From Nonomuraea solani (lineage in GTDB: Bacteria; Actinomycetota; Actinomycetes; Streptosporangiales; Streptosporangiaceae), in contig NZ_FNVT01000002.1 of the NCBI RefSeq assembly GCF_900108335.1, positions 425,610 through 489,609 on the forward strand: a stretch of 64,000 bases of DNA. The letters run 5' to 3'. Under the pieces are notes generated by a model that was given only the letters and a program-made list of their open reading frames with translations, was not told where the DNA came from and made no database searches. Of the stretch, positions 28,978-37,012 are shown in pieces (the first letter of the stretch is position 1; each line of letters opens with the position of its first letter). A program made the position numbers and the translations under genes.

Positions 28978-30671
28978 GCGGGCCGGCCCTGCGCGTCGCC
29001 AACTGCAGCGGCTTCTACGGCGACCGGCTCTCGGCGGCCAGGGAGATGGTCGAGGGCGGGCCGATCGACGTGCTGACCGGCGACTGGCTGGCCGAGCTGA
29101 CCATGCTCATCCTGGCCGGCAACCGGCTCAAGGGCCGTCCCGGCTACGCGCCGACCTTCCTGCGCCAGCTCGAAGACGTCCTGGGGCCCTGCCTCGACCG
29201 GGGCATCAAGATCGTGACGAACGCGGGCGGGCTGGATCCGGCGGGGTGCGCGGAGGCCGTACACGAGCTGGCCGCCCGCCTCGGCCTCTCCCCCGCCGTC
29301 GCGTACGTGACCGGCGACGACCTCACGGGCCACCCGCTCGACCTCGTCAACGCCGACACCGGCGAGCGCCTCGACGCCACGCCGCTGACCGCCAACGCCT
29401 ACCTCGGCGGCCGGCCGATCGCGGCCGCGCTGTCGGCGGGCGCGGACGTGGTGGTGACGGGCCGCGTGACGGACGCGGCCCTGGTGACCGGTCCTGGCAT
29501 CTGGCGGTACGGGTGGGGGCCGGACGATCTCGACCCGCTGGCGGGCTCGGTGGTGGCGGGCCACGTCATCGAGTGCGGCTGCCAGGCCACGGGCGGCAAC
29601 TACGCGTTCTTCCAGGACGTACCGGACCTCGCCCACTGCGGGTTCCCCCTCGCCGAGCTGCGCGCGGACGGCTCCGCCGTGATCACCAAGCATCCCGGCA
29701 CGGGCGGCCTGGTCTCGATCGGCACGGTCACGGCCCAGCTCGTGTACGAGCTCGGCGGCCCCCGTTACCTGGGCCCCGACGTGGTGGCCAGGTTCGACAC
29801 CATCACCCTGTCCGACGACGGCCCCGACCGCGTCCTGGTGTCGGGCGTCCGCGGCGAACCCCCGCCCGGCACCCTCAAGGTCGCCGTCAACTACCTGGGC
29901 GGCTACCGCAACACGATGACCCTCGTCCTGACCGGCCTCGACCTGCCGGCCAAGGCCCGGGTGGCGGAGGAGGCGATCTGGGCCAGGATCCCCCGCGAGT
30001 CCTTCGACGCCGTGGACGTGACCCTGACGGACTCGGGCCTGCTGCGCATCACGGTGATGGACGCCGACGCCCAGAAGGCGGGCCGCGCCTTCTCCTCGGC
30101 CGTGGTGGAGACGGGGCTGGCCAGCTATCCGGGCTTCTACGGCCTGACCCCGCCCGGGAACGCGTCGCCGTACGGGGTCTACTGGCCGGTCCTGGTCCCG
30201 GCCACGGAGGTCCACCCCGAGGTCTTCCTGAACGGCGAGCGGGTCCCTTTCCTGGCCGAAATCCCGCTCGCGGTGCCCGCCGTCCCCGAGGTCCCCGATC
30301 CAGCGCCGGTGCCGCCGGTGGAGGGAGGTGCCGTGATCCCGCTGGGCCGCATCGCCGGGGCGCGGTCGGGTGACAAGGGCGGCAACGCCAACCTGGGCGT
30401 CTGGACCGATACCCAGGACCGCTACGACTGGCTGGCGGCGTACCTGACCGTAGACAGGCTCAAGGAGCTCCTGCCCGGCCTGGCCGCCTGCCGCGTCGAC
30501 CGCCACGACCTGCCCAACCTCAAGGCCCTGAACTTCGTCGTCCACGGCCTCCTGGGCAGGGGCGTCGCGGCGAGCCCTCGCATGGACCCGCAGGCGAAGG
30601 CCCTGGGCGAGGAGCTGCGCGCGCGGGAGGTCGAGGTGCCCGCCGGGCTACAGGGCCCGCCACCCCAGTAG
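28974..30671 (+). CDS. AtuA family (DUF1446) protein with C-terminal ferredoxin-like domain
   Basis: A 565-residue protein. Residues 5-440 are the DUF1446 domain: RVANCSGFYGDRLSAAREMVEGG at the N-terminus, DVLTGDWLAELTM, KIVTNAGGLDPAGCAEAVHEL near 80, and GRVTDAALVTGPGIW near 160. From about 455 a second domain (RIAGARSGDKGGNANLGVW) matches the AtuA-like fold often fused in this family. AtuA is needed for growth on acyclic terpenes in pseudomonads, but its reaction is not known. Here it closes an operon with an acyl-CoA carboxylase and an enoyl-CoA hydratase. Its last 24 bases overlap the convergent ROK gene. Confidence 0.87.
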   Translation: MSGPALRVANCSGFYGDRLSAAREMVEGGPIDVLTGDWLAELTMLILAGNRLKGRPGYAPTFLRQLEDVLGPCLDRGIKIVTNAGGLDPAGCAEAVHELAARLGLSPAVAYVTGDDLTGHPLDLVNADTGERLDATPLTANAYLGGRPIAAALSAGADVVVTGRVTDAALVTGPGIWRYGWGPDDLDPLAGSVVAGHVIECGCQATGGNYAFFQDVPDLAHCGFPLAELRADGSAVITKHPGTGGLVSIGTVTAQLVYELGGPRYLGPDVVARFDTITLSDDGPDRVLVSGVRGEPPPGTLKVAVNYLGGYRNTMTLVLTGLDLPAKARVAEEAIWARIPRESFDAVDVTLTDSGLLRITVMDADAQKAGRAFSSAVVETGLASYPGFYGLTPPGNASPYGVYWPVLVPATEVHPEVFLNGERVPFLAEIPLAVPAVPEVPDPAPVPPVEGGAVIPLGRIAGARSGDKGGNANLGVWTDTQDRYDWLAAYLTVDRLKELLPGLAACRVDRHDLPNLKALNFVVHGLLGRGVAASPRMDPQAKALGEELRAREVEVPAGLQGPPPQ

Positions 30672-31517
30672 CCCCGCCCCCATCACCCCGGCCACCGCCC
30701 CGAGCCTGGAGGTCCGGATCGGCGGCGGCCGCCGGAAGGCCAGCAGTCCGGCCATGCGTTCGCGCAGCGGCACGAGCAGCGTGCCGCCCGCCTGCGCGAC
30801 CCCGCCCCCGATGACGATGGCCGCGGGATCGAGCAGCAGCGTGTACGTGGTCAGCGCCAGCGCGAGCGCCGCCACGGCCTCGTCCCACACCTCCGCCGCG
30901 CGGGCGTCCCCTTCGCCGGCCCTCCTGGCGACCTCCTCGGCCCCGTCGACCCCGTAGCGTGCCGCCATGGCCCCGCCCGACGCGTACGCCGCCAGGCACC
31001 CCCGCCCGCCGCACCCGCACGCCGCCCCGCCGGGCCGCACCGGGATGTGCCCGATCTGCCCGGCCCAGCCGCCGGCGCCACCGTACAGGGCTTTCGACAG
31101 CACCAGCGCGCCCGCGATCCCGGTGCCGATGGGCAGATACAGGACGTCGTCGCCGCCCGACCCGAAGGCCATCTCCGCCTCCCCGGCCGAGCGCACGTCG
31201 TGCCCCAGCGCGACCGGCAGGTCCACGCCTTCCGTGAACGCGGCCACCGGCACGTCGCGCCACCCGAACGCGGCGGAGAAGACCGCGTGCGTGGCCGTGA
31301 CCAGCCCGGGCACGGCCAGCCCCACCGCCAGCGGCCGGATCCCGGCCCGGGGCCGGGCGAGGTCGGCGGCGAAGGCCGAGATGGCGGCGATCACGCGCTC
31401 GGGGCCCTCGGCCCGCGGGGTCGGCCGTCGCCGCAGGTCGTGAACGGTCCCGTCACGGGCGACGAGGCCGCCTTTCATGGTGGTGCCGCCGACATCGAGC
31501 GCCGCAACGTAGTCCAT
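30648..31517 (-). CDS. ROK family sugar kinase
   Basis: A 289-residue ROK kinase without the N-terminal DNA-binding domain that ROK repressors carry. The phosphate loop AALDVGGTTMKGGLV begins at residue 5, a second site LPIGTGIAGALVL lies near 130, and the zinc-binding signature GHIPVRPGGAACGCGGRGCLAAYASG near 160 has the four ligands H, C, C, C. The C-terminal adenosine motif VIGGGVAQAGG is near 240. It probably phosphorylates glucose or a related hexose. The ATG at 31515-31517 is used; it is transcribed away from the phosphotransferase-like gene. Confidence 0.9.
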   Translation of the reverse strand: MDYVAALDVGGTTMKGGLVARDGTVHDLRRRPTPRAEGPERVIAAISAFAADLARPRAGIRPLAVGLAVPGLVTATHAVFSAAFGWRDVPVAAFTEGVDLPVALGHDVRSAGEAEMAFGSGGDDVLYLPIGTGIAGALVLSKALYGGAGGWAGQIGHIPVRPGGAACGCGGRGCLAAYASGGAMAARYGVDGAEEVARRAGEGDARAAEVWDEAVAALALALTTYTLLLDPAAIVIGGGVAQAGGTLLVPLRERMAGLLAFRRPPPIRTSRLGAVAGVMGAGLLGWRAL

Positions 31518-31571
31518 GTGATCATGATGCCCGGTTGACCGTCGGCTCGGCGCTCTCATAGGGTCGGCTTC

Positions 31572-31586
31572 TAGAATATCATTCTG
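31572..31586. promoter_or_regulatory. AGAAT-ATC-ATTCT palindrome upstream of phosphotransferase-like gene
   Basis: Perfect 5-base arms around a 3-base spacer (31573-31585), 17 bases before the ATG and just ahead of the GAGGGG ribosome site. An AT-rich palindrome in this GC-rich setting is a likely repressor site. Confidence 0.45.
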
Positions 31587-31601
31587 CCGAGGGGTTGGTA
31601 C

Positions 31602-32615
31602 ATGACCTCCACCCACATCGACGTCGGCGCCATCGACTTCGCCGCGCTCGGCGCGTGGATGGACGCCCAGGGGCTGCCCGGCGGCCCGATCATCGGCACG
31701 GCGCCGGTCCTGGGCGGCACGCAGAACGTCATGGTGCGCTTCGAGCGCGGCGGCCGGGCGTACATTCTGCGCCGGCCTCCCATGCACGCCCGCAGCAAGA
31801 GCAACGAGGTGCTGCGGCGTGAGGCGCGGGTGCTGGCGGCGCTGCGCGACACGCCCGTCGCCGCGCCCAGGCTGGTGGCCGCGCAGACCGCGCGGGAGCC
31901 GGTCTTCTACCTGATGGAGCCGGTGGCCGGGTTCAACCCCTCGACCGGGCTGCCGGAGCCGCACGCCTCCGACCCGGCGATCAGGCACCGGATGGGGCTG
32001 GAGGCCGCGGCGGCGCTGGCCGAGCTGGGCCGGGTCGATCCGGCGGTGCTGCCGGGGTTCGGGCGGCCCGAGGGCTTCCTGGAGCGGCAGGTGCCGCGCT
32101 GGCTCAGGGAGCTGGATTCCTACGGTGAGCTGGACGGCTATCCCGGACCCGACATTCCGGGCCTGCCGGAGACGGCCGACTGGCTGATCCGCCGCACGCC
32201 GCGCACCTTCACGCCGGGGATCATGCACGGCGACTACCACTTCGCGAACCTGATGTTCGCCTCCGACGGCCCCCGTGTGGCCGCGATCGTGGACTGGGAG
32301 ATGTGCACGATCGGCGACCCGCTGCTCGACCTGGGCTGGCTGCTGGCCACGTGGCCCTCGAACAGCGGCCACGTGCCGGGGCTGCCGCCGCCGCGCGACA
32401 TCATCGCGTACTACGCGGCGTTGTCGGAGCGCGACATGTCGGCCGTCGAGTGGTACGCGGTCATGGCCTGCTTCAAACTCGGCATCGTGCTGGAGGGCAC
32501 TCACGCGCGGGCGTACGCCGGAAAGGCGCCCAGGGACATCGGAGATCTGCTGCACGCGACGACGCTGGAGTTGTTCGGGCGGGCACGGGAGTTCATGGAG
32601 GGCGCGCTCGGCTGA
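31602..32615 (+). CDS. aminoglycoside-phosphotransferase-fold kinase (ACAD10-like)
   Basis: A 337-residue APH/choline-kinase-fold protein of the subgroup that accompanies acyl-CoA dehydrogenases (ACAD10/11-like). It has a nucleotide loop region (LGGTQNVMVRF), the Lys-containing strand YILRRPP, catalytic HGDYHFANLM near residue 208 and the metal-binding DWEMCTIGDPLLDLGW near 230. Members phosphorylate hydroxyacyl-CoA or small hydroxylated compounds; a role with the nearby acyl-CoA catabolic genes is plausible, not shown. Antibiotic resistance is unlikely given this subgroup. The ATG is preceded by GAGGGG 8 bases upstream. Confidence 0.85.
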   Translation: MTSTHIDVGAIDFAALGAWMDAQGLPGGPIIGTAPVLGGTQNVMVRFERGGRAYILRRPPMHARSKSNEVLRREARVLAALRDTPVAAPRLVAAQTAREPVFYLMEPVAGFNPSTGLPEPHASDPAIRHRMGLEAAAALAELGRVDPAVLPGFGRPEGFLERQVPRWLRELDSYGELDGYPGPDIPGLPETADWLIRRTPRTFTPGIMHGDYHFANLMFASDGPRVAAIVDWEMCTIGDPLLDLGWLLATWPSNSGHVPGLPPPRDIIAYYAALSERDMSAVEWYAVMACFKLGIVLEGTHARAYAGKAPRDIGDLLHATTLELFGRAREFMEGALG

Positions 32616-32660
32616 CCGTTATTTCCCGAAAAACGATCACACGTTCACCTCCGAGACGTA

Positions 32661-32676
32661 CAATTGCGCGCAATTG
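32661..32676. promoter_or_regulatory. 16-bp perfect palindrome CAATTGCGCGCAATTG
   Basis: A perfect inverted repeat 26 bases upstream of the 86-residue gene. The core CAATTGCG recurs upstream of the XRE gene (32966) and a GCAATTGC variant upstream of the 88-residue gene (33877), so it is probably the XRE protein's operator. Confidence 0.55.
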
Positions 32677-32701
32677 CATCTGTTATCGGGGAAGGATCGT
32701 C

Positions 32702-32962
32702 ATGCGAATGCGGTTCCTGGGATCGACCTCGGAGGCGGGCGCCTGTCCCACCTTGTACGAGACCGACCGCGGCACCATCGTCGTGCAAGGTCTGCAGGTC
32801 ACCGACGCGGAGGCGCTGGCCGACCTCCGGGACGTCCTCGACGGCGAGGGCGCGGTCGAAGTGCCCCGCGAACTCCTCACGCGGATCGCCCGCCAGGTTC
32901 TGCGCGACGACCCGGCAAACGCTTTCCCGACCAGCGATGGAGCACCCACGGCAACCGGTTGA
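32702..32962 (+). CDS. 86-residue small protein paired with XRE regulator
   Basis: A small soluble protein starting at ATG 32702 with GGAAGGA about 6 bases upstream. The N-terminal part (RFLGSTSEAGACPTLYETDRGTIVVQGLQVTD) resembles short actinobacterial proteins commonly found next to XRE-DUF5753 genes, whose function is unknown. The next segment is acidic-helical (AEALADLRDVLDGEGAVEVP) and the tail is polar. It has one cysteine and no membrane segment. It precedes the XRE gene by 57 bases and is preceded by a CAATTG palindrome; joint control is likely. It might be the effector or antitoxin-like partner of the regulator, but that is inference. Confidence 0.7.
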   Translation: MRMRFLGSTSEAGACPTLYETDRGTIVVQGLQVTDAEALADLRDVLDGEGAVEVPRELLTRIARQVLRDDPANAFPTSDGAPTATG

Positions 32963-32965
32963 TCA

Positions 32966-33011
32966 CAATTGCGATGGACGCTGGCATGATCGGCCCCGGC
33001 GCGGCTAGCCT
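32966..33011 (+). promoter_or_regulatory. CAATTGCG half site and leaderless -10 upstream of XRE gene
   Basis: CAATTGCG at 32966-32973 repeats the arm of the upstream palindrome. TAGCCT at 33006-33011 ends 8 bases before the GTG of the XRE gene, consistent with a leaderless transcript. Confidence 0.45.
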
Positions 33012-33019
33012 CTTGCCGC

Positions 33020-33871
33020 GTGACGTCCTTTCAGCAGGCGCGCATCGACCTCGGCAGCCAGCTCCGTCAGCTGCGCGAGGCCGCCCATCTGTCGGGCAAG
33101 GATCTGGCGGAGCGGCTGCGCTGGCAGCCCTCCAAGGTGTCCAGACTGGAGAACGCCCGCCAGACGGCGACCGAGGACGACGTGGTCGTGTGGGCGCAGG
33201 CCGTCAGCGCCTCGCCCGACACGACAGACGAGCTGATCAGGCAGTCGATCGCCCTGTTCGAACGGCATGACGACTGGAAACAGCGCCATCGCAGCGGCCT
33301 TGCCGCCATCCAGGAGGACGTCCGCGACCTGGAGGCGCGCACCAAGCTGTTCCGCGTCTTCGAGCCGGGCATCATCGTGGGCCTGCTGCAGACCTCCGAA
33401 TACGCCCGGCACGTGTTCCAGAAGGTCAAGCGGCTCTACAGCGCGGCCGACCAGATCGACGCGGCGGTCCGCGTGCGGATGCAGCGCCAGGAGATCCTCT
33501 ACGACCGGACGCGCACGTTCAGGTTCGTGGTGACGGAGGCCGCGCTGCGCACCTGCCTGGCCCCGGCCGAGGTCATGCGCGGCCAGCTCGACCGCCTGCT
33601 GGCCGTCAGCACACTGCCGAACGTGGAGTTCGGCGTGATCCCGTTCGGCACCGAGCTCCCGTCCAACCCGATCAACGGCTTCTGGATCTACAACGAGGCC
33701 ATGGTCGCCGTCGCCACGATGACGAAGGACCTGATCCTGCGCGATCCCGATGACATCGCCTTCTATGTGCGTGCTTTCGACGATTACGCGAAGGTTGCGG
33801 AGTTTCAGGAAACCGGACGGGAGGTCATCATCAGCATTCTTCACGATTACCGGAAACAAACTCCACATTAA
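33020..33871 (+). CDS. XRE-type HTH regulator with DUF5753 (Scr1-like)
   Basis: A 283-residue regulator. The N-terminal HTH_31/XRE domain is clear (LGSQLRQLREAAHLSGKDLAERLRWQPSKVSRLENARQ, residues 10-48). The C-terminal DUF5753 domain starts near 95 and includes the signature FEPGIIVGLLQTSEYAR near 115 and the conserved NVEFGVIPFG near 205. In streptomycetes this family (Scr1) is usually paired with a DUF397 protein; no DUF397 gene is present here. Instead, unrelated small genes lie on both sides. The GTG has no ribosome site but a -10 box 8 bases upstream. It probably binds CAATTG sites in front of all three genes. Confidence 0.87.
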   Translation: MTSFQQARIDLGSQLRQLREAAHLSGKDLAERLRWQPSKVSRLENARQTATEDDVVVWAQAVSASPDTTDELIRQSIALFERHDDWKQRHRSGLAAIQEDVRDLEARTKLFRVFEPGIIVGLLQTSEYARHVFQKVKRLYSAADQIDAAVRVRMQRQEILYDRTRTFRFVVTEAALRTCLAPAEVMRGQLDRLLAVSTLPNVEFGVIPFGTELPSNPINGFWIYNEAMVAVATMTKDLILRDPDDIAFYVRAFDDYAKVAEFQETGREVIISILHDYRKQTPH

Positions 33872-33876
33872 ACGCA

Positions 33877-33912
33877 GCAATTGCTTGCCACCTACCGCAA
33901 GATCGTGCAATT
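33877..33912. promoter_or_regulatory. GCAATTGC palindrome and GCAATT half site upstream of 88-residue gene
   Basis: GCAATTGC (33877-33884) and GCAATT (33907-33912) lie between the XRE gene and the 88-residue gene. They repeat the core of the 32661 palindrome and suggest the third gene is under the same control. Confidence 0.4.
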
Positions 33913-33940
33913 CTGTCGCGAGACGTTGCGGAGGTGACGC

Positions 33941-34207
33941 ATGATGCTTGATACCGCGCTCTGCCTCGAGCGGTTCGCCTGGCACGCGGGTCGTCACGCC
34001 GACCTGTCGGTCCAGAGCCTCGCCCTGGCCAGCGACCCGGCTTACGTGGCGGTCCGCAACCGGTTCTCGGCCACGCTCGCGGAGACCGTGACGTGCTCGG
34101 ACGAGGGGGCCTTCATCACCTCGTGGGGCTACCGCCTCGGCACGACGGACGACGTCGAGTCCGCCGCCGCCCGCCTCGCCTTCCTCCTCGCCGCCCTCCC
34201 GGCCTGA
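33941..34207 (+). CDS. 88-residue small protein of the XRE module
   Basis: A small protein starting at ATG 33941 with GGAGGT 7 bases upstream. It is mostly helical by appearance: LDTALCLERFAWHAGRHADL, then ASDPAYVAVRNRFSATLAETV, a short glycine/aromatic turn (GAFITSWGYRLG), and a final helix DVESAAARLAFLLAALP. It has two cysteines and no signal peptide. I do not recognise the family; it is not DUF397. It follows the XRE gene on the same strand after a spacer that contains CAATTG motifs. A function in signalling or as a partner of the regulator is possible but not supported by any motif. Confidence 0.6.
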   Translation: MMLDTALCLERFAWHAGRHADLSVQSLALASDPAYVAVRNRFSATLAETVTCSDEGAFITSWGYRLGTTDDVESAAARLAFLLAALPA

Positions 34208-34245
34208 CCCGCCCCGTCTTCTTCACGCCGAAGTGCGGTGGCGAG

Positions 34246-35199
34246 CTAACAGCCGGCCTTGTAGAGGACCTTCTGCACCTCCGGCCGGCTCACGTTCCCG
34301 GCCGTGACGATCGTGGCCTCGGTCGGAATCGAAGGGGTGACCTGCTGCCCCTTGACCGCCGCGACCGCCTGCTCCACACCCTTCGCCCCGATGTCCCCGG
34401 GCAATTGCGCGATCAGAGCCTGCACGACACCGTTCTTGAGCTGTTCAACCTGAGCCGGCCCCGCGTCGAAGCCGACCATCTTGACCTGCCCCAGCTTGCC
34501 CGCCTGCTGCAACGCCGAGCCCGCGCCGGTGGCCGAGTTGAGGTTCGTGGCGAACACCCCGGCCAGGTCGGGGTCCTTCGCCAGCGCCGCGTTCACGATC
34601 TTGGAGGCTTCGCCGACGTCGTTGTGCGAATACTGCACGCCGAGGGAGGTGATTCCCGGATGGCTCGCCTTGATCTCCTCCTCGAACCCCTTGATCCGGG
34701 CGTCCACGGTGCTGACCCCCGGGTCGGTGGAGATGACCAGCGCCTTGCCCTTCCCGCCGATCTGCTCCGACAGCGCCTTGGCCGCCGCCGCGCCGCCCTT
34801 GAGGTTGTCGGTGCTGATCCTGGACAGCCCGATGCTCTGGTCCTCGACCACCGTGTCCACCAGGATGATCTTGATGTCCTGCCGCTTCGCCTGGGTCAGT
34901 GGCGCGATCATGGCCTTGACGTCGGTCGGGGCGATGAGCATGGCGTCCGGCTTACCGGCGACGACCGAGTTCACGATCGGGGTCTGCAGCGTCGGATCGA
35001 ACTTCTGCGGCCCCTGTACGTCGAGCGTCACGCCCAGTTCCTTGGCCTTGGCCCGCGCCCCGCAGGCCATGGTCTCGTAGAACTCCTCCCCCGCCAGCCC
35101 CTGCACGAGCGTGACCCTGATCTGACCGCCGCCTCCGTCACCGCCGCCGCACGCGGTGATCATCAGCAGTGCTCCGAGAGCGGCCATGGCCTTGCGCAT
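34246..35199 (-). CDS. sugar ABC transporter substrate-binding lipoprotein
   Basis: A 317-residue extracytoplasmic binding protein of the RbsB/periplasmic-binding-protein-4 type. The signal MRKAMAALGALLMITACGGG has a lipobox ending at Cys17. The mature protein shows the two-lobe pattern IRVTLVQGLAGEEFYETM near residue 27 and DAMLIAPTDVKAMIAPL near 85, GVFATNLNSATGAGSALQQAG near 218 and VKMVGFDAG near 245. The ligand is probably a pentose or similar sugar or polyol, judged from family. It is the last gene of a three-gene import operon (ATPase, permease, binding protein). Confidence 0.9.
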   Translation of the reverse strand: MRKAMAALGALLMITACGGGDGGGGQIRVTLVQGLAGEEFYETMACGARAKAKELGVTLDVQGPQKFDPTLQTPIVNSVVAGKPDAMLIAPTDVKAMIAPLTQAKRQDIKIILVDTVVEDQSIGLSRISTDNLKGGAAAAKALSEQIGGKGKALVISTDPGVSTVDARIKGFEEEIKASHPGITSLGVQYSHNDVGEASKIVNAALAKDPDLAGVFATNLNSATGAGSALQQAGKLGQVKMVGFDAGPAQVEQLKNGVVQALIAQLPGDIGAKGVEQAVAAVKGQQVTPSIPTEATIVTAGNVSRPEVQKVLYKAGC

Positions 35200-35218
35200 G
35201 GTGGTGCCTCCTCCTGGC

Positions 35219-36169
35219 TTACTGATCGCGGGCTCTGCGCCTCCACTGGTCGACGTAGACGGCGGCGACGAGCACGGCGCCCACCACCACCTGCTGCCAG
35301 AACGGCCGCACGCCGAGAATCTGGAAGCCGTTCTGCAGAACGACGGGGATGAACACGCCGATGACCGTCCCGGTCACCGTCCCCACCCCGCCGAACAGGG
35401 ACGTGCCGCCGATGACGACGGCGGCGATGGCCTGGAGGTTGTCGGTGGAGTGGGCGGAGACGCCGGTGATGCCGTACTTCGCCAGCGACAGGTGCCCCGC
35501 CAGCCCGGCCAGCAGCCCGGCCAGGCCGTACACCTTGATCAGGTGCTTGCGGACGGCGACGCCGCCGCGCCGGGCGGCCTCGGTATTGGAGCCGATCGCA
35601 TACGTGTGGCGGCCGAAGCGGGTGAAGGCGAGCGTGAGCGCGAGGGCGGCGGTGATGGCGGCGCAGATCCACACGATCAGCGGTACGCCGAGCCAGCGCG
35701 CCAGCCCGAGCCCCAGGTTCAGCTCGGCCGGCGCCCGCAGATCGACGCCGCCGGTGAGCAGCAGTGCCCCGCCGAGGGACATGCCCAGGGTGCCCAGCGT
35801 CACGATCAGCGCGGGGATCCGCCCCAGCGCGACCAGCACACCGTTCAGCACGCCCCAGGCCAGCCCGGTCACGACCGCGGTGGCCGCGCCGAGCGCGAGC
35901 GACCCCGTACCGTCGATGACCTTGGCGGCGGCCACGGCGGAGAACACCAGCACGCCGCCGACCGACAGGTCGATTCCGGCCGTGATGATCACGAACGTCA
36001 TGCCGGTGGCCAGGAGCAGCAGGATGGCGGCGTCGCTCACGAGGTTCAGCAGGTTGAACGAGGTGGGGAACGAGCGCGGCGCCAGCACCGCGAACGTCAC
36101 CAGCAGCCCGGCCAGCACCAGCCCGATCCACACGACCTGCGGCCCGCTGAGCCGCGCCACCCCTTTCAT
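35219..36169 (-). CDS. sugar ABC transporter permease (RbsC/FrcC type)
   Basis: A 316-residue permease with about ten hydrophobic helices of the BPD_transp_2 group. The family signature is present: ATGMTFVIITAGIDLSVGGVL near residue 55, AFTRFGRHTYAIGSNTEAARRGGV near 185 with the cytoplasmic coupling helix, and a late GGTSLFGGVGTVTGTVIGV. It forms the membrane channel with the ATPase upstream. The ATG at 36167-36169 overlaps the ATPase stop (ATGA). Nineteen bases separate its stop from the binding-protein gene. Confidence 0.9.
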   Translation of the reverse strand: MKGVARLSGPQVVWIGLVLAGLLVTFAVLAPRSFPTSFNLLNLVSDAAILLLLATGMTFVIITAGIDLSVGGVLVFSAVAAAKVIDGTGSLALGAATAVVTGLAWGVLNGVLVALGRIPALIVTLGTLGMSLGGALLLTGGVDLRAPAELNLGLGLARWLGVPLIVWICAAITAALALTLAFTRFGRHTYAIGSNTEAARRGGVAVRKHLIKVYGLAGLLAGLAGHLSLAKYGITGVSAHSTDNLQAIAAVVIGGTSLFGGVGTVTGTVIGVFIPVVLQNGFQILGVRPFWQQVVVGAVLVAAVYVDQWRRRARDQ

Positions 36170-36933
36170 CCCTGGCTCTCCTGTTGCTCGATGGCGCCGG
36201 TCATGGCCCCGACGAGCTCCTCCATCGAGACGCTCGCGGTCGCGAACCTGGCCACCCTGCGCCCCAGCCGCAGCACCTCGACCCGGTCGGACACGGCCAT
36301 CACGTCCCGCATGTTGTGGCTGATGAGCACGACGGACACGCCGGAGTCCCGTACGGTCCTGATGAGGTCGAGCACCCGCCGCGTCTGCACCACCCCGAGC
36401 GCCGCCGTCGGCTCGTCCATGAACACCACCCGCCGCGCCCACGTCACCGCCCTGGCGACCGCGACCCCCTGCCGCTGCCCGCCGGACAACCCGGACACGG
36501 GCGCCGTCTGGGACGCCAGCCGCACCCCGAGCCGCTCGCACGCCTCCTGCGTCTCGCGCCGCATGACAGCGTTGTCCAGCACGCCGAACAGCCCGAGCAG
36601 CCCCGGTTTGAGCCGTTCCCTGCCGAGAAAGAAGTTGCCCGCCGGGCTGAGGTCGGCGCAGAGTGCGAGATCCTGGTGGACGGTCTCGATCCCGGCGCTC
36701 CTGGCCTCCTCCACGGCCCCGAACACGACGGGCTCGCCGTCCACCTCGATCGTCCCGCCGTCCGCCCGCTCGACCCCGGACAGGATCTTCGCCAGCGTCG
36801 ACTTGCCCGCCCCGTTGTCGCCGATCAACGCGACGACCTCACCGGCCCGCAGGCTGAAGTCGGCCCCGCGCAGCGCCTCGACCTGGCCATAGCTCTTCAC
36901 GATCCCGCGGGCGTCGATCAACGGTACGGCCAT
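36166..36933 (-). CDS. sugar ABC transporter ATPase, single-domain
   Basis: A 255-residue ATPase. Walker A GDNGAGKST lies near residue 37, the Q-loop in VHQDLALC near 85, the signature LSGGQRQGVAVARAV near 146, and Walker B VVFMDEPTAALG near 167. RbsA-type sugar ATPases usually contain two such domains; this one has a single domain, as in FrcA-like importers, and probably works as a homodimer. I start it at ATG 36931-36933 because the family begins a few residues before the IDARGIVKSYG strand; an upstream frame to 36996 would run through the promoter. A LacI-type palindrome lies 21 bases upstream. Confidence 0.88.
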   Translation of the reverse strand: MAVPLIDARGIVKSYGQVEALRGADFSLRAGEVVALIGDNGAGKSTLAKILSGVERADGGTIEVDGEPVVFGAVEEARSAGIETVHQDLALCADLSPAGNFFLGRERLKPGLLGLFGVLDNAVMRRETQEACERLGVRLASQTAPVSGLSGGQRQGVAVARAVTWARRVVFMDEPTAALGVVQTRRVLDLIRTVRDSGVSVVLISHNMRDVMAVSDRVEVLRLGRRVARFATASVSMEELVGAMTGAIEQQESQG

Positions 36934-36953
36934 AGGACCATCAAGAATGCCCC

Positions 36954-36967
36954 TGACATCGTTGTCA
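36954..36967. promoter_or_regulatory. LacI-type operator TGACA-TCGT-TGTCA of sugar ABC operon
   Basis: A palindrome with perfect 5-base arms. On the minus strand it reads TTGACAACGATGTCA, overlapping a TTGACA -35 hexamer ahead of the ATPase gene. It resembles operators of actinobacterial LacI-family sugar repressors; no such regulator gene is in this window. Confidence 0.55.
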
Positions 36968-37012
36968 AGAGCACGACGTGGGCGGGGCACCGTCACGGTG
37001 CCCCGCCTCCGG

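Noticed and set aside
30648..31517. ROK protein as local repressor of the sugar importer
   Set aside because: It lacks an N-terminal helix-turn-helix and has the complete kinase and zinc motifs, so it is a sugar kinase.
31602..32615. Aminoglycoside resistance gene
   Set aside because: The APH fold is of the acyl-CoA dehydrogenase-associated subgroup, which is metabolic; nothing supports resistance.
33020..33871. Classical Scr1/Scr2 (XRE-DUF397) toxin-antitoxin pair
   Set aside because: Neither neighbouring small protein looks like DUF397; the module is reported as unusual instead.
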